From an uncultured Clostridia bacterium (lineage in GTDB: Bacteria; Bacillota; Clostridia; Oscillospirales; Acutalibacteraceae), in assembly GCA_947629295.1 (NCBI GenBank), contig CANRDH010000030.1, positions 1-12,613 on the forward strand: a DNA stretch of 12,613 nucleotides, read 5' to 3'. Both the position numbers and the translations under genes were made by a program. The notes under the pieces are model-generated. The model was not told the DNA's origin. It saw nothing but the letters and a program-made list of their open reading frames with translations, and did not search any database. How positions within the stretch are numbered: the first letter of the stretch is position 1; every line of letters starts with the position of its first letter. Positions 5,900-12,613 of this stretch are shown here, one piece after another.

Positions 5900-7417
5900 C
5901 TACTTGTCCTGTTTTTTGGGTATAGTAAACTCAAAGACTGTATATTCGCCGTATACACTCTCAGCCTTGATTTCTCCTCCATGCAGATGTATTATACTCC
6001 GCACAAGGTAAAGACCGAGTCCCAAGCCCTTTTTATCCTTGCTGCGGGACTTATCGGTTTTATAGAATCTGTCAAACACCAAAGAAAGCTCTTCTTTTTT
6101 TATACCCTGACCGCTGTTTTTTATCTTGAAAACAGTCTTTTCTGAGTTTTCCGTTATATCAAATTCGATATATCCGCCCTCGTCCGTAAATTTCACAGCA
6201 TTTTCAATAAGATTATATATAACCTGATGGATAAGGTCCTTATCTCCGTATACGAATTTCGGGCTAATTCTGTCAAGTCCTCTGACCTCAATATGTCTTT
6301 TGTCAAGCTCCTGCTCATACGTAATAACGATCGTGACAAGGATAGTAAGCAAATCAAAACGGTTGTAATTTATCTTAAGCTCGCCGTTATCTATTCTTGA
6401 CAGATTCAGCATTGAATGTACAAGTCTTGACAGACGTTTAATTTCATCGGACACTATATGCAGATAATAGTTATGCTTCACAGGCTCAATCGTTCCGTCC
6501 AGAATGCCGTCAATAAATCCCGCAATCGTAGTCATCGGTGTTTTCAGCTCATGCGAAACATTTGCAATAAAGCTTTTTCTTGTGGTTTCGGATGACGCCA
6601 GAGAATCCGCCATATTATTAAAGGCAGCCGCAAGCTCACCCATTTCGTCATTTGTCGTTCCCTTTACTCTTACCGAAAAATCTCCCTTTCCGAATTGCTT
6701 TGCAGCTCTTGCCATCTGTTTCAGCGGCTTTACCATATTATAGGAGAAAATACTTATTGCAAAAACGGACAGTGCAAGCGACGCAACGGCGGAAAGGATA
6801 AATATTCTCAGTATCATATCCGTAAATCCGGTTATATCCTTTCCCGAGGCAGTAACTATAATAACGCCTATGTTTCCCTCTACCCTGCCCTGTGTGTAGC
6901 TCAGAGGACGAGCAACTATAAATCTGTCGGATTTATATATTCCGTCGAGAGTTCCGGTCTTGTAGTATGTTCCGTTCAACAGTGTTTCCCTTGCAACATC
7001 AGTCATATACATATTTCCGCTATAGAATATTCTCTCATTGGATTGGACAATAAAAACCTCTCCATCTGCTTTTGTCACAAAAATATCCGTGTCCGTATCC
7101 CTTGCAAACAATTCCAATGTACTCCGTATAACGTCCATATCCCGACTGTCTATATAATACGTAGCAGTGCTTCCCATAGGAGTATTGCTCAGGATCTTTT
7201 CAACAAGATAATTTGCAATACTGTCCGCTCTGCTTTCAAGCGTGGTTATTTTCTGATTTGTCCAATAGTTTGTAATAACAATCGTAAGTATCGTACCCAA
7301 TACCAAAAAGCTGAAAAAAACTATGACAAGACTCATACTCATATATTTTATAAAAAGCGACTGCTTATTGTATGTTTTAATAAATTTTAACCCTAAGAAA
7401 TTATTCCTTAACCTCAA
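5900..7417 (-). CDS. Sensor histidine kinase (HAMP, HisKA, HATPase_c)
   Basis: A 505-residue membrane sensor kinase. Transmembrane segments lie at about 27-50 and 201-224, flanking an extracellular domain of about 150 residues that resembles a PAS/Cache-like sensor. A HAMP linker follows (about 225-277), then the dimerisation/phosphoacceptor helix with His289 in SHELKTPMT. The ATPase domain shows the N box (402-408), G1 NSGQG (434-438), F box FDRFYKTD (448-455) and G2 GLGLGLYLV (464-472). The predicted start is TTG at 7415-7417, overlapping the regulator gene by 17 nt, with AGG about 8 nt ahead. An in-frame ATG at 7340-7342 is possible but has no good ribosome binding site and would remove the basic N-terminus. 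Its partner is the response regulator directly upstream; htrA follows. The sensed signal is unknown. Confidence 0.93.
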   Translation of the reverse strand: MRLRNNFLGLKFIKTYNKQSLFIKYMSMSLVIVFFSFLVLGTILTIVITNYWTNQKITTLESRADSIANYLVEKILSNTPMGSTATYYIDSRDMDVIRSTLELFARDTDTDIFVTKADGEVFIVQSNERIFYSGNMYMTDVARETLLNGTYYKTGTLDGIYKSDRFIVARPLSYTQGRVEGNIGVIIVTASGKDITGFTDMILRIFILSAVASLALSVFAISIFSYNMVKPLKQMARAAKQFGKGDFSVRVKGTTNDEMGELAAAFNNMADSLASSETTRKSFIANVSHELKTPMTTIAGFIDGILDGTIEPVKHNYYLHIVSDEIKRLSRLVHSMLNLSRIDNGELKINYNRFDLLTILVTIVITYEQELDKRHIEVRGLDRISPKFVYGDKDLIHQVIYNLIENAVKFTDEGGYIEFDITENSEKTVFKIKNSGQGIKKEELSLVFDRFYKTDKSRSKDKKGLGLGLYLVRSIIHLHGGEIKAESVYGEYTVFEFTIPKKQDK

Positions 7418-8105
7418 ATTTATAACCTACTCCCCATACGGTCTTGAGAGCCCATTTATCCGAAACACCCTCAAGCTTTTCCCTGAGTCGTTTTACATGC
7501 ACATCAACGGTTCTTGAATCTCCGTAATAGTCAAAGCCCCATACCTCGTCGAGAAGCTGATCTCTTGTGAATACTCTGTTCGGATTACTTGCAAGATGGT
7601 ATATAAGCTCCATTTCCTTCGGCGGGGTATCAATCTGTACATTATTGACCCTGAGCTCATAATTGGTAAGATTAATTACAAGCTTATCATAGCAGACCTC
7701 TTTTTCCGAGGTCTGTTCCTCAACGGTCGGAAGCTGGTCGTTTACTCTTCTGAGCACAGCCTTTATACGTGCCACTATCTCCTTTGTCTCAAAGGGCTTT
7801 ACAACATAATCGTCAGCTCCAAGCTCAAGTCCCAATACCTTATCGAATACCTCACCTTTTGCCGTAAGCATAATTATAGGACACTGCGATGTCTTTCGTA
7901 TTTCTCTGCATACCTGCCATCCGTCAAGAACAGGAAGCATTATATCAAGCATCACAAGGTCAGGCTTTTCGGTTTTGAATTTCGTAACAGCCTGCCCTCC
8001 GTCATTTGCGATGACGACCTCATATCCTTCCTTTTCAATATAAAGTCTTAATAGCTCGCAAATATTAACATCATCATCAACAACAAGAATTTTCCCCATA
8101 CTCAT
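7401..8105 (-). CDS. OmpR/PhoB-family response regulator
   Basis: A 234-residue cytoplasmic transcription factor. The N-terminal receiver domain (about 4-118) has the acidic pair Asp10/Asp11, phosphoacceptor Asp54 (MLDIMLP), Thr81 and Lys103 (VVKPF). The C-terminal winged helix (about 135-232) ends with the typical RTVDVHVKRLREKL recognition segment (198-211) and WGVGYKF. Phosphorylation by the downstream kinase should promote dimer binding to direct repeats in target promoters. The start ATG 8103-8105 is served by AAAGGTG about 10 nt upstream; a second in-frame ATG two codons later is less well spaced. It is the first gene of its transcript, driven by the promoter at 8164-8192, and shares a 17-nt overlap with the kinase gene. 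Likely targets, inferred from position, are htrA and perhaps the upstream ABC transporter. Confidence 0.95.
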   Translation of the reverse strand: MSMGKILVVDDDVNICELLRLYIEKEGYEVVIANDGGQAVTKFKTEKPDLVMLDIMLPVLDGWQVCREIRKTSQCPIIMLTAKGEVFDKVLGLELGADDYVVKPFETKEIVARIKAVLRRVNDQLPTVEEQTSEKEVCYDKLVINLTNYELRVNNVQIDTPPKEMELIYHLASNPNRVFTRDQLLDEVWGFDYYGDSRTVDVHVKRLREKLEGVSDKWALKTVWGVGYKFEVKE

Positions 8106-8163
8106 ATCGTTTCAACACCTTTCGTACCCAATCACTATGTACGGAGCATAGCATTTTTTAAAT

Positions 8164-8192
8164 ATTATAACTCAAAACAGTTTTACCGTCAA
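8164..8192 (-). promoter_or_regulatory. Sigma-A promoter of the two-component system
   Basis: On the minus strand TTGACG (8187-8192) and TATAAT (8164-8169) are separated by exactly 17 nt, a near-consensus housekeeping promoter. It begins 8 nt after the ABC permease stop codon. The predicted start near 8157 gives a leader of about 50 nt. No terminator separates it from the transporter genes, so readthrough from the ABC unit is also likely. Confidence 0.82.
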
Positions 8193-8200
8193 TGACAGAA

Positions 8201-9019
8201 TTATTTTACCTCACTCTTTCTGAATACGGTATATCCTATTATAAACGAAACAGCGATATAGCACGCAGCTGTCAGAACAGGAATATACGCCTTCCCCTCC
8301 AGAACCGAGCTTTGCACATAGGTGAAGGATTCCACAAGCATATATCTCGAAATATTACCCAAATCCTTATTAACCATGGAAACAGTATTCATCAGAGCGG
8401 AAAAAAGCATCGGCGCCACTATTGCGACAGCAACAGTAAACCCGGACCTTTTGAAAATAACCGCAAGCATAAGATAAAACGCCGCAAGTGCTGCAAAGAG
8501 CAATAAATATATCATAATACACAGCACGATATTTCCCGCTGAAATCTCCGCTTTTTCCTTTGCATAGAATACGGAGGTAATTGCACCCGCCGCTGTATAC
8601 ACAGCAGCTATAATCAATATAATAGCTATCCCGCAAATATATTTGGAAAAATAGATTTTCCATTTTTCGCAGCCTCTTGAAACAGAATTTTTCAAGGTTC
8701 CGATATCATATTCCGACGCGATAAAAATGCAGGCACAGACCGAGGACAGCATCCATATCATTGAATCGCTCAGAAATACGTTTATATATGACCACAGATT
8801 TTTTTTCGGAATCATCTTTAACGCTTCGTCAAGAACCTCAGTATCCATTCCGTAGGTTTGCATCATGGCATAGGTCATAGAAATATTTTTGTTCTCGTCC
8901 CAAAAAAATTTATATAAAAGCGCAAAGCCTACTCCCAGTGCAGCAGCCAGAATAATACAAACAACCAGACTGCGGCTTTTTCTGAGTCTTTTGAACTCAG
9001 CACTTATCAGTCCCGACAT
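8201..9019 (-). CDS. ABC-2-type transporter permease
   Basis: A 272-residue integral membrane protein with about six transmembrane segments (roughly 17-36, 86-103, 129-151, 163-187, 193-215 and 246-266) and a larger loop between the first two. The block EYDIGTLKNSVSRG (103-116) is characteristic of ABC-2 permeases of the bacitracin/lantibiotic-resistance type, which pair with BcrA-like ATPases. It should form the membrane channel for the ATPase encoded just upstream. Its ATG (9017-9019) is 2 nt beyond the ATPase stop, with a strong GGAGGGAT ribosome binding site (9025-9032) inside the ATPase gene. The substrate cannot be told from sequence; peptide antibiotics or lipids are typical for the family. 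Confidence 0.87.
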   Translation of the reverse strand: MSGLISAEFKRLRKSRSLVVCIILAAALGVGFALLYKFFWDENKNISMTYAMMQTYGMDTEVLDEALKMIPKKNLWSYINVFLSDSMIWMLSSVCACIFIASEYDIGTLKNSVSRGCEKWKIYFSKYICGIAIILIIAAVYTAAGAITSVFYAKEKAEISAGNIVLCIMIYLLLFAALAAFYLMLAVIFKRSGFTVAVAIVAPMLFSALMNTVSMVNKDLGNISRYMLVESFTYVQSSVLEGKAYIPVLTAACYIAVSFIIGYTVFRKSEVK

Positions 9020-9021
9020 AT

Positions 9022-9921
9022 TTATCCCTCCTCCATTTTCTTGATAAAATAGCTTTCCGCATCGCTATCCAAAGAGGAAATACCCGAAACCACTATACCG
9101 TTTTTAAAAAGCTCATTTGTCAGCATTCCTATATTCTCTGTTTTATCCGCTATAATGATTGTTCCGTCAGCTTTTGCTTCGATATTTCCGATACCGGGAA
9201 GTTTTTTTATTATTTCGGCTGATTTTACGGAGTCATTTGTCTTTATAATAGTACGTATACCGCACTTTTCCTCCAATTCAGCGGATGTAAGCTCCTCAAC
9301 AAGCCTTCCTTTGGATATGATACCGTAATTGGTTGCGATTTTTTCAAGCTCACCCAATATATGGCTTGATATAAAAATGGTTTTCCCTTGCTTGTCCTTA
9401 AGCTCAAGCAATAATTCCCTTATTTCAACTATTCCCGTAGGGTCAAGTCCGTTTATCGGCTCGTCAAGAATCAAAAATTCAGGGTCTCCGACAAGCGCCA
9501 TTCCTATCCCCAGCCTTTGTTTCATACCGAGTGAAAAATCCCTTGCTTTTTTCTTTCCTGTATCGGAAAGCCCCACTTTTTTTAATATATCCTCTGCACA
9601 GCTTTTATCCACACCGAGCAAGGTACAGTAAAGACGTATATTTTCAAGTGCCGTCATATTGGCATACAGGGCGGGGCTTTCTATAAGACTTCCCGTGCGC
9701 CTTCTTGCAGCAGAAATATCCTTTTCGGACAACAGCTCAAAGCTTCCCGACGTTGGATTTGCAAGACCGAGTATCATACGTATAAAGGTTGTTTTTCCTG
9801 CGCCGTTTTTTCCGACAAAGCCATAGACGGCACCCCTTTCCACATTCAGAGTAACCTCATCGACAACCTTTTGTCCTGAGTATACCTTTGTAAGCTTATC
9901 GGTTCTAAGTACATACTCCAT
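9022..9921 (-). CDS. ABC transporter ATP-binding protein (BcrA-type)
   Basis: A 299-residue cytoplasmic ATPase. Walker A is GKNGAGKTT (37-45), the signature region is SLGMKQR (130-136; SLGMK replaces the usual LSGGQ, as is common in BcrA-type subunits), Walker B is FLILDEP (149-155) and the switch histidine is His187 (SSHIL). The C-terminal part (about 220-299) is the variable extension common to drug- and peptide-export ATPases. It powers the ABC-2 permease encoded directly downstream. The ATG at 9919-9921 has a strong GGGGGAG ribosome binding site. It lies 32 nt downstream of the unknown 104-residue gene with no terminator between, so the three probably share a transcript. Confidence 0.93.
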   Translation of the reverse strand: MEYVLRTDKLTKVYSGQKVVDEVTLNVERGAVYGFVGKNGAGKTTFIRMILGLANPTSGSFELLSEKDISAARRRTGSLIESPALYANMTALENIRLYCTLLGVDKSCAEDILKKVGLSDTGKKKARDFSLGMKQRLGIGMALVGDPEFLILDEPINGLDPTGIVEIRELLLELKDKQGKTIFISSHILGELEKIATNYGIISKGRLVEELTSAELEEKCGIRTIIKTNDSVKSAEIIKKLPGIGNIEAKADGTIIIADKTENIGMLTNELFKNGIVVSGISSLDSDAESYFIKKMEEG

Positions 9922-9953
9922 ATACCACTCCCCCTTTGCTCAAATCAGACCTT

Positions 9954-10268
9954 TCAGTCATCATGCTCTTCTATTTCTATAATTATCCTTGAGGTCCTCA
10001 GGTACATTATATCAAATACCTCACCCCTTGCGGCGGCCTCCTGCATTTTACAAAACTCATCGAGTCCCAATGCCCTGCCGTAAATATATTCGCCGTCATC
10101 TATGCGTATCTTGTACATTACAGAAAACTGATAATTATTTCCGTCCAATTCAAACACGGGAACCAACTGAACAGAAACATAATCCCTTTCGTCAATATCC
10201 CTTTTTGCCTGCTCCTTACGGGAAAAGGGATGCCCCTTTATCATTCTTTTTGCGGTTTCTCTTGTCAT
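9954..10268 (-). CDS. Protein of unknown function, first gene of the ABC unit
   Basis: A 104-residue soluble protein I do not recognise. The N-terminus is basic (about residues 1-28, rich in Lys and Arg), the middle alternates hydrophobic and charged residues (about 30-65, with likely beta strands such as VSVQLVPVFEL and FSVMYKIRI), and the C-terminus is acidic (EIEEHDD). There is no signal peptide, transmembrane helix, cysteine motif or helix-turn-helix that I can identify. The ATG at 10266-10268 is preceded by GGGAGG with 7-nt spacing; an in-frame start 24 nt upstream is less likely because it would lie ahead of that site. It is 32 nt upstream of the ABC ATPase gene, so it may be co-expressed. 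Its role in transport or regulation is not established. Confidence 0.72.
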   Translation of the reverse strand: MTRETAKRMIKGHPFSRKEQAKRDIDERDYVSVQLVPVFELDGNNYQFSVMYKIRIDDGEYIYGRALGLDEFCKMQEAAARGEVFDIMYLRTSRIIIEIEEHDD

Positions 10269-10275
10269 AACCGTG

Positions 10276-10281
10276 CCTCCC
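10276..10281 (-). promoter_or_regulatory. Ribosome binding site deciding the start of the unknown gene
   Basis: Minus-strand GGGAGG lies 7 nt upstream of the ATG at 10266-10268. The alternative in-frame start at 10290-10292 lies upstream of this site, so the downstream ATG is chosen. Confidence 0.7.
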
Positions 10282-10283
10282 GT

Positions 10284-10300
10284 GTATACCAAAAGTATAC
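10284..10300. repeat. Tandem GTATAC palindromes one helical turn apart
   Basis: The 6-bp palindrome GTATAC occurs at 10284-10289 and again at 10295-10300, an 11-bp repeat period. The pair lies between the likely -10 box and the ribosome binding site of the unknown gene. It could form a cooperative operator, or be chance in AT-rich DNA. Confidence 0.35.
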
Positions 10301-10313
10301 TTGCATATTAATA

Positions 10314-10340
10314 TACAAAACGTATATTATACATTTTGTA
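10314..10340 (-). promoter_or_regulatory. Inverted repeat enclosing a -10 box, upstream of the unknown gene
   Basis: On the plus strand TACAAAACG (10314-10322) and CATTTTGTA (10332-10340) are inverted (one G-T) around a 9-nt centre that contains minus-strand TATAAT (10326-10331). A dimeric repressor bound there would block the promoter. The -35 region about 17 nt upstream (ATTATT) is poor, so the promoter may be weak or need an activator. The promoter would drive the unknown gene and the ABC pair. Confidence 0.45.
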
Positions 10341-10355
10341 ATAAATCAAATAATA

Positions 10356-11042
10356 TTACCACTGGTTTATTTTCAGATTCTTAATCTCCTCTTTTTTCCC
10401 TTTATCAACCCTGTACGAATCGCATATCTTCTGTATAGCTCTGTTATGAGTATTCCTGTCAAAGCGCTTTTCAACTATATACGGTTCTGTCATGTCGGGA
10501 AATTTAATATAACATTCCGCAAGAGCCCATGCCACTGCCATTGAGGAATAATATTCCGCTGTATTTATTTTTGACAATTCAGTAAGCGTTCTATCTATAT
10601 ATTCCTCATTAATATAATAATCAAGAAGCATTACTGCACCGAAACGTGCGGAAAACTCCTTTTCGGAGTGAATATACGGCTGTATGAAATCCCACATCAT
10701 TTCACGGTTTTTATTTGTAAATTTCAGTGTTGAGCAAAAGGTATCACATACAGCCCAATTATCTATTTGCGGAACAAAATCCTCTATAAGCCTTAGCCGC
10801 CTATCGTTATCAATTTTAAGATATCCTATAATCATTCCCCTGAGCATGGTTTCCTCATAATATATATCCTCACCCTCAAGAGCGGACTCACCATAATCCC
10901 TTGCCAATTCTTTAGCATATTTTCTTAATTTTGGTATTCGCACTCCTATTATATTATTTTTTCCGGGAACAAGAGAGGAGTGGAATTCCCCAAATTTATT
11001 TTCACTCATTTCAATAAGCTCTTGCCTTATCTCATCTCTCAA
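10356..11042 (-). CDS. DNA alkylation repair protein, AlkD-like glycosylase
   Basis: A 228-residue all-helical protein of the AlkD HEAT-repeat family (Bacillus cereus AlkD is 237 residues), which excises positively charged alkylated bases such as 3-methyladenine and 7-methylguanine. Visible conserved parts are GVRIPKLRKYAK (33-44), DNWAVCD (94-100) and FSARFGAVMLL (130-140). Trp96, Asp100 and Arg133 match the spacing of the AlkD catalytic-site residues W109, D113 and R148 closely. The predicted start is TTG at 11040-11042, overlapping the recQ-like stop as TTGA, with a GGGGGAG site just ahead. An ATG at residue 12 is possible but has a weaker site. The 4-nt overlap with the helicase gene implies translational coupling and a shared DNA-repair role. 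No terminator was seen after it. Confidence 0.86.
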   Translation of the reverse strand: MRDEIRQELIEMSENKFGEFHSSLVPGKNNIIGVRIPKLRKYAKELARDYGESALEGEDIYYEETMLRGMIIGYLKIDNDRRLRLIEDFVPQIDNWAVCDTFCSTLKFTNKNREMMWDFIQPYIHSEKEFSARFGAVMLLDYYINEEYIDRTLTELSKINTAEYYSSMAVAWALAECYIKFPDMTEPYIVEKRFDRNTHNRAIQKICDSYRVDKGKKEEIKNLKINQW

Positions 11043-12610
11043 TTCTCCCCCACTCCTTCATCCTTGTATGTATTTATCACTTCCAAAAGCGCATCCCCGT
11101 ATTTTCGTATTTTCACTGTGCCGAGCTTAGCCGTTTTTGATAATTCCGCAACCGTTCCCGGCTTTTCAGCCGCAAGCGTTTTTAAAACGGCATCGTTTAC
11201 AATCGAATAAGCCGGTATTCCGCTCTGCATGGCAATAATCTTTACCCTTGCTTTAAGACGTACAAATAAAACCTCATCATATCTTACATCCTCCGGCTTC
11301 GGCTCAACCCTGCCCATGCGTCTTATATCTATATCCTTAAGGCATACACTGCAATTGCCGCACGGTTTATCAAGAATTTCACCGAAATAGCCTAAAAGCC
11401 TTTTCCTGAGACATATCCCATCGCAAACGGAATAGAACTTCATTTCGTTAAGCCCGTCAAGTTCCGCCGCAATATGCTCCTCCCTCTGCTTTTCTGTCAT
11501 AGCATATCGGGTATCTCGGGCAGGCTCCTCATCATCCTTTCTGAGTATGAAATAATCCCTTATAAAACGGTAATCACTGTACGAATAAAGAAGTATACAT
11601 TCCGCCTTTTCGCCGTCACGGCCTGCACGTCCCGCCTGCTGATAATACTCTTCAAGCTTTGACGGCATATTGTAATGTATAACATACCGTACATCCGGCT
11701 TATCGATTCCCATTCCGAAAGCACTTGTCGCCGCTATTATCTTAGTCCTGTCAAAGGTAAAATCCTCCTGTATTTTTCGCCTTACTTCGGCACTCATTCC
11801 CGCATGGTAGGCCTCTGCGGAAAAGCCTGCTTCCCTTATCGCATTTGCGACCGTTTCTGTAAGCTTTTGTGTCATGCAGTAAATTATACCGCTTTCATCT
11901 TTATGGCGGGAAATATAATCAAGCAGAAATGAATTTTTTGTATCTCTGCCGATACCTCTTTCGGACTCTCCGACAGGAGAATATGCTCCGAAATAAAGGT
12001 TGGGTCTGTCAAAGCTTGAGCATATATTATACGGAGATATTAGCCTGAGCTTTTCCTCAATATCCCCTTTAACTCTCAAATTTGCCGTTGCCGTAAATGC
12101 GGCAATAACAGGCCGGCGACTGAGCCTTGAATAAAAATCCGCTATTCTTTGGTAGCTCGGTCGGAATTCCTGTCCCCATACGGAAATACAATGAGCCTCG
12201 TCAACGGCAATAAGAGATATATCGGCATTTTTGGCAAACTCAATAAAGCGGCCGCTTTCGAGCCTTTCGGGTGCGACATAGATTATCTTATATGCGCCCT
12301 TTGCCGCTCTGCTCAGAGCAAGCTCAATCATTGACGGAGTAAGCGAGCTGTTTATATATGCCGCCGGTATTCCTGCCGCCTTGAGTATGCGAACCTGATC
12401 CTGCATAAGAGAAATAAGAGGTGAAATAACAAGAGTTATACCATTCATCGCAATTGCGGGTATCTGATAGCAAATAGATTTTCCTGCACCGGTCGGCATT
12501 ATTGCGCAAACATCTCTGCCACACAATATATTTTTGATTATATTTTCCTGTCCCGGACGAAATCTGTCGTAACCGTAATATTTTTTCAATAAACCGTATA
12601 TATCCGCCAA
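11039..12610 (-). CDS. RecQ-family ATP-dependent DNA helicase, short form
   Basis: A 3'-5' superfamily 2 helicase of at least 523 residues. Visible motifs are Walker A MPTGAGKS (38-45), DEAH (137-140), CISVWGQEFRPSY (141-153, the aromatic-rich loop), TAT in motif III (173-175), and motif VI QAGRAGRDG (325-333). The zinc cysteines C400, C417, C420 and C423 have the same 17-3-3 spacing as in Escherichia coli RecQ. An HRDC domain follows at about 442-515. Only about 20 residues lie between the zinc site and HRDC, so the RQC winged helix (about 100 residues in standard RecQ) appears absent. This resembles the short RecS-type helicases of Firmicutes. A TTG at 12608-12610 is the last in-frame start visible, but the frame stays open to the edge, so the true start may lie just outside. 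It overlaps alkD by 4 nt. Confidence 0.93.
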   Translation of the reverse strand: MADIYGLLKKYYGYDRFRPGQENIIKNILCGRDVCAIMPTGAGKSICYQIPAIAMNGITLVISPLISLMQDQVRILKAAGIPAAYINSSLTPSMIELALSRAAKGAYKIIYVAPERLESGRFIEFAKNADISLIAVDEAHCISVWGQEFRPSYQRIADFYSRLSRRPVIAAFTATANLRVKGDIEEKLRLISPYNICSSFDRPNLYFGAYSPVGESERGIGRDTKNSFLLDYISRHKDESGIIYCMTQKLTETVANAIREAGFSAEAYHAGMSAEVRRKIQEDFTFDRTKIIAATSAFGMGIDKPDVRYVIHYNMPSKLEEYYQQAGRAGRDGEKAECILLYSYSDYRFIRDYFILRKDDEEPARDTRYAMTEKQREEHIAAELDGLNEMKFYSVCDGICLRKRLLGYFGEILDKPCGNCSVCLKDIDIRRMGRVEPKPEDVRYDEVLFVRLKARVKIIAMQSGIPAYSIVNDAVLKTLAAEKPGTVAELSKTAKLGTVKIRKYGDALLEVINTYKDEGVGEN

Positions 12611-12613
12611 AAA

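Noticed and set aside
6695..7390. Plus-strand open frame of 231 codons opposite the histidine kinase
   Set aside because: It is antisense to a well-conserved kinase with all motifs intact; the predicted protein is rich in Cys, Tyr, His and Ile, and matches no family I know. A coding shadow.
5900..9921. Bce-type antimicrobial peptide sensing and detoxification module
   Set aside because: BceS-like kinases lack a large extracellular domain and BceB-like permeases have ten transmembrane segments with a big extracellular loop. Here the kinase has about 150 extracellular residues and the permease is a short six-segment ABC-2 type.

Overview
The window looks like chromosomal DNA of a low-to-medium-GC Gram-positive anaerobe of the class Clostridia, most likely an Oscillospiraceae/Ruminococcus-type gut bacterium. 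The evidence is the gene set (SpmA/SpmB spore-maturation proteins, a short AbrB-type regulator, a YitJ-like homocysteine methyltransferase/MTHFR fusion, a RecS-like short RecQ), strong purine-rich Shine-Dalgarno sites, several TTG starts and very AT-rich spacers. The genus is an inference from protein flavour, not a database result. No tRNA, rRNA, CRISPR array, insertion sequence or phage gene was seen.

Layout. 1-483 has no credible gene, but carries a near-consensus leftward promoter (90-118) for a gene that must begin just beyond the left edge, and ends at the terminator of the leftward spmA-spmB operon (1655 to 557). A rightward unit follows: abrB-like gene (1974-2219), an intrinsic terminator-like hairpin, then the 594-residue homocysteine methyltransferase/methylenetetrahydrofolate reductase (2345-4129), ended by a strong terminator. 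Everything from 4217 to the right edge is on the minus strand. Read in the direction of transcription from the right edge: recQ-like helicase (start at or just beyond the edge), alkD-like glycosylase (overlapping by 4 nt), a 104-residue protein of unknown function, a BcrA-type ABC ATPase, an ABC-2 permease, an OmpR-family response regulator, its histidine kinase (17-nt overlap) and an HtrA-like membrane-anchored serine protease.

How the genes may work together. RecQ and the alkyl-base glycosylase are translationally coupled and form a DNA-repair pair. The unknown protein, ATPase and permease form a compact three-gene unit preceded by a palindrome-rich promoter region. The two-component system has its own excellent sigma-A promoter (-35 8187-8192, -10 8164-8169, 17-nt spacer). 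It is followed by htrA, whose 151-nt leader contains a strong hairpin and a further dyad. By analogy with CssRS-HtrA of Bacillus this suggests an envelope or secretion-stress circuit. The ABC transporter just upstream could be part of the same cell-surface response, but that is inference.

No clearly new system was found. The items most worth a second look are the terminator-like hairpin directly in front of the methyltransferase/reductase gene, the inverted repeat wrapped around a -10 box upstream of the unknown protein, the unknown protein itself with its ABC pair, the TCS-htrA arrangement, and the RecQ that appears to lack its RQC winged-helix domain.
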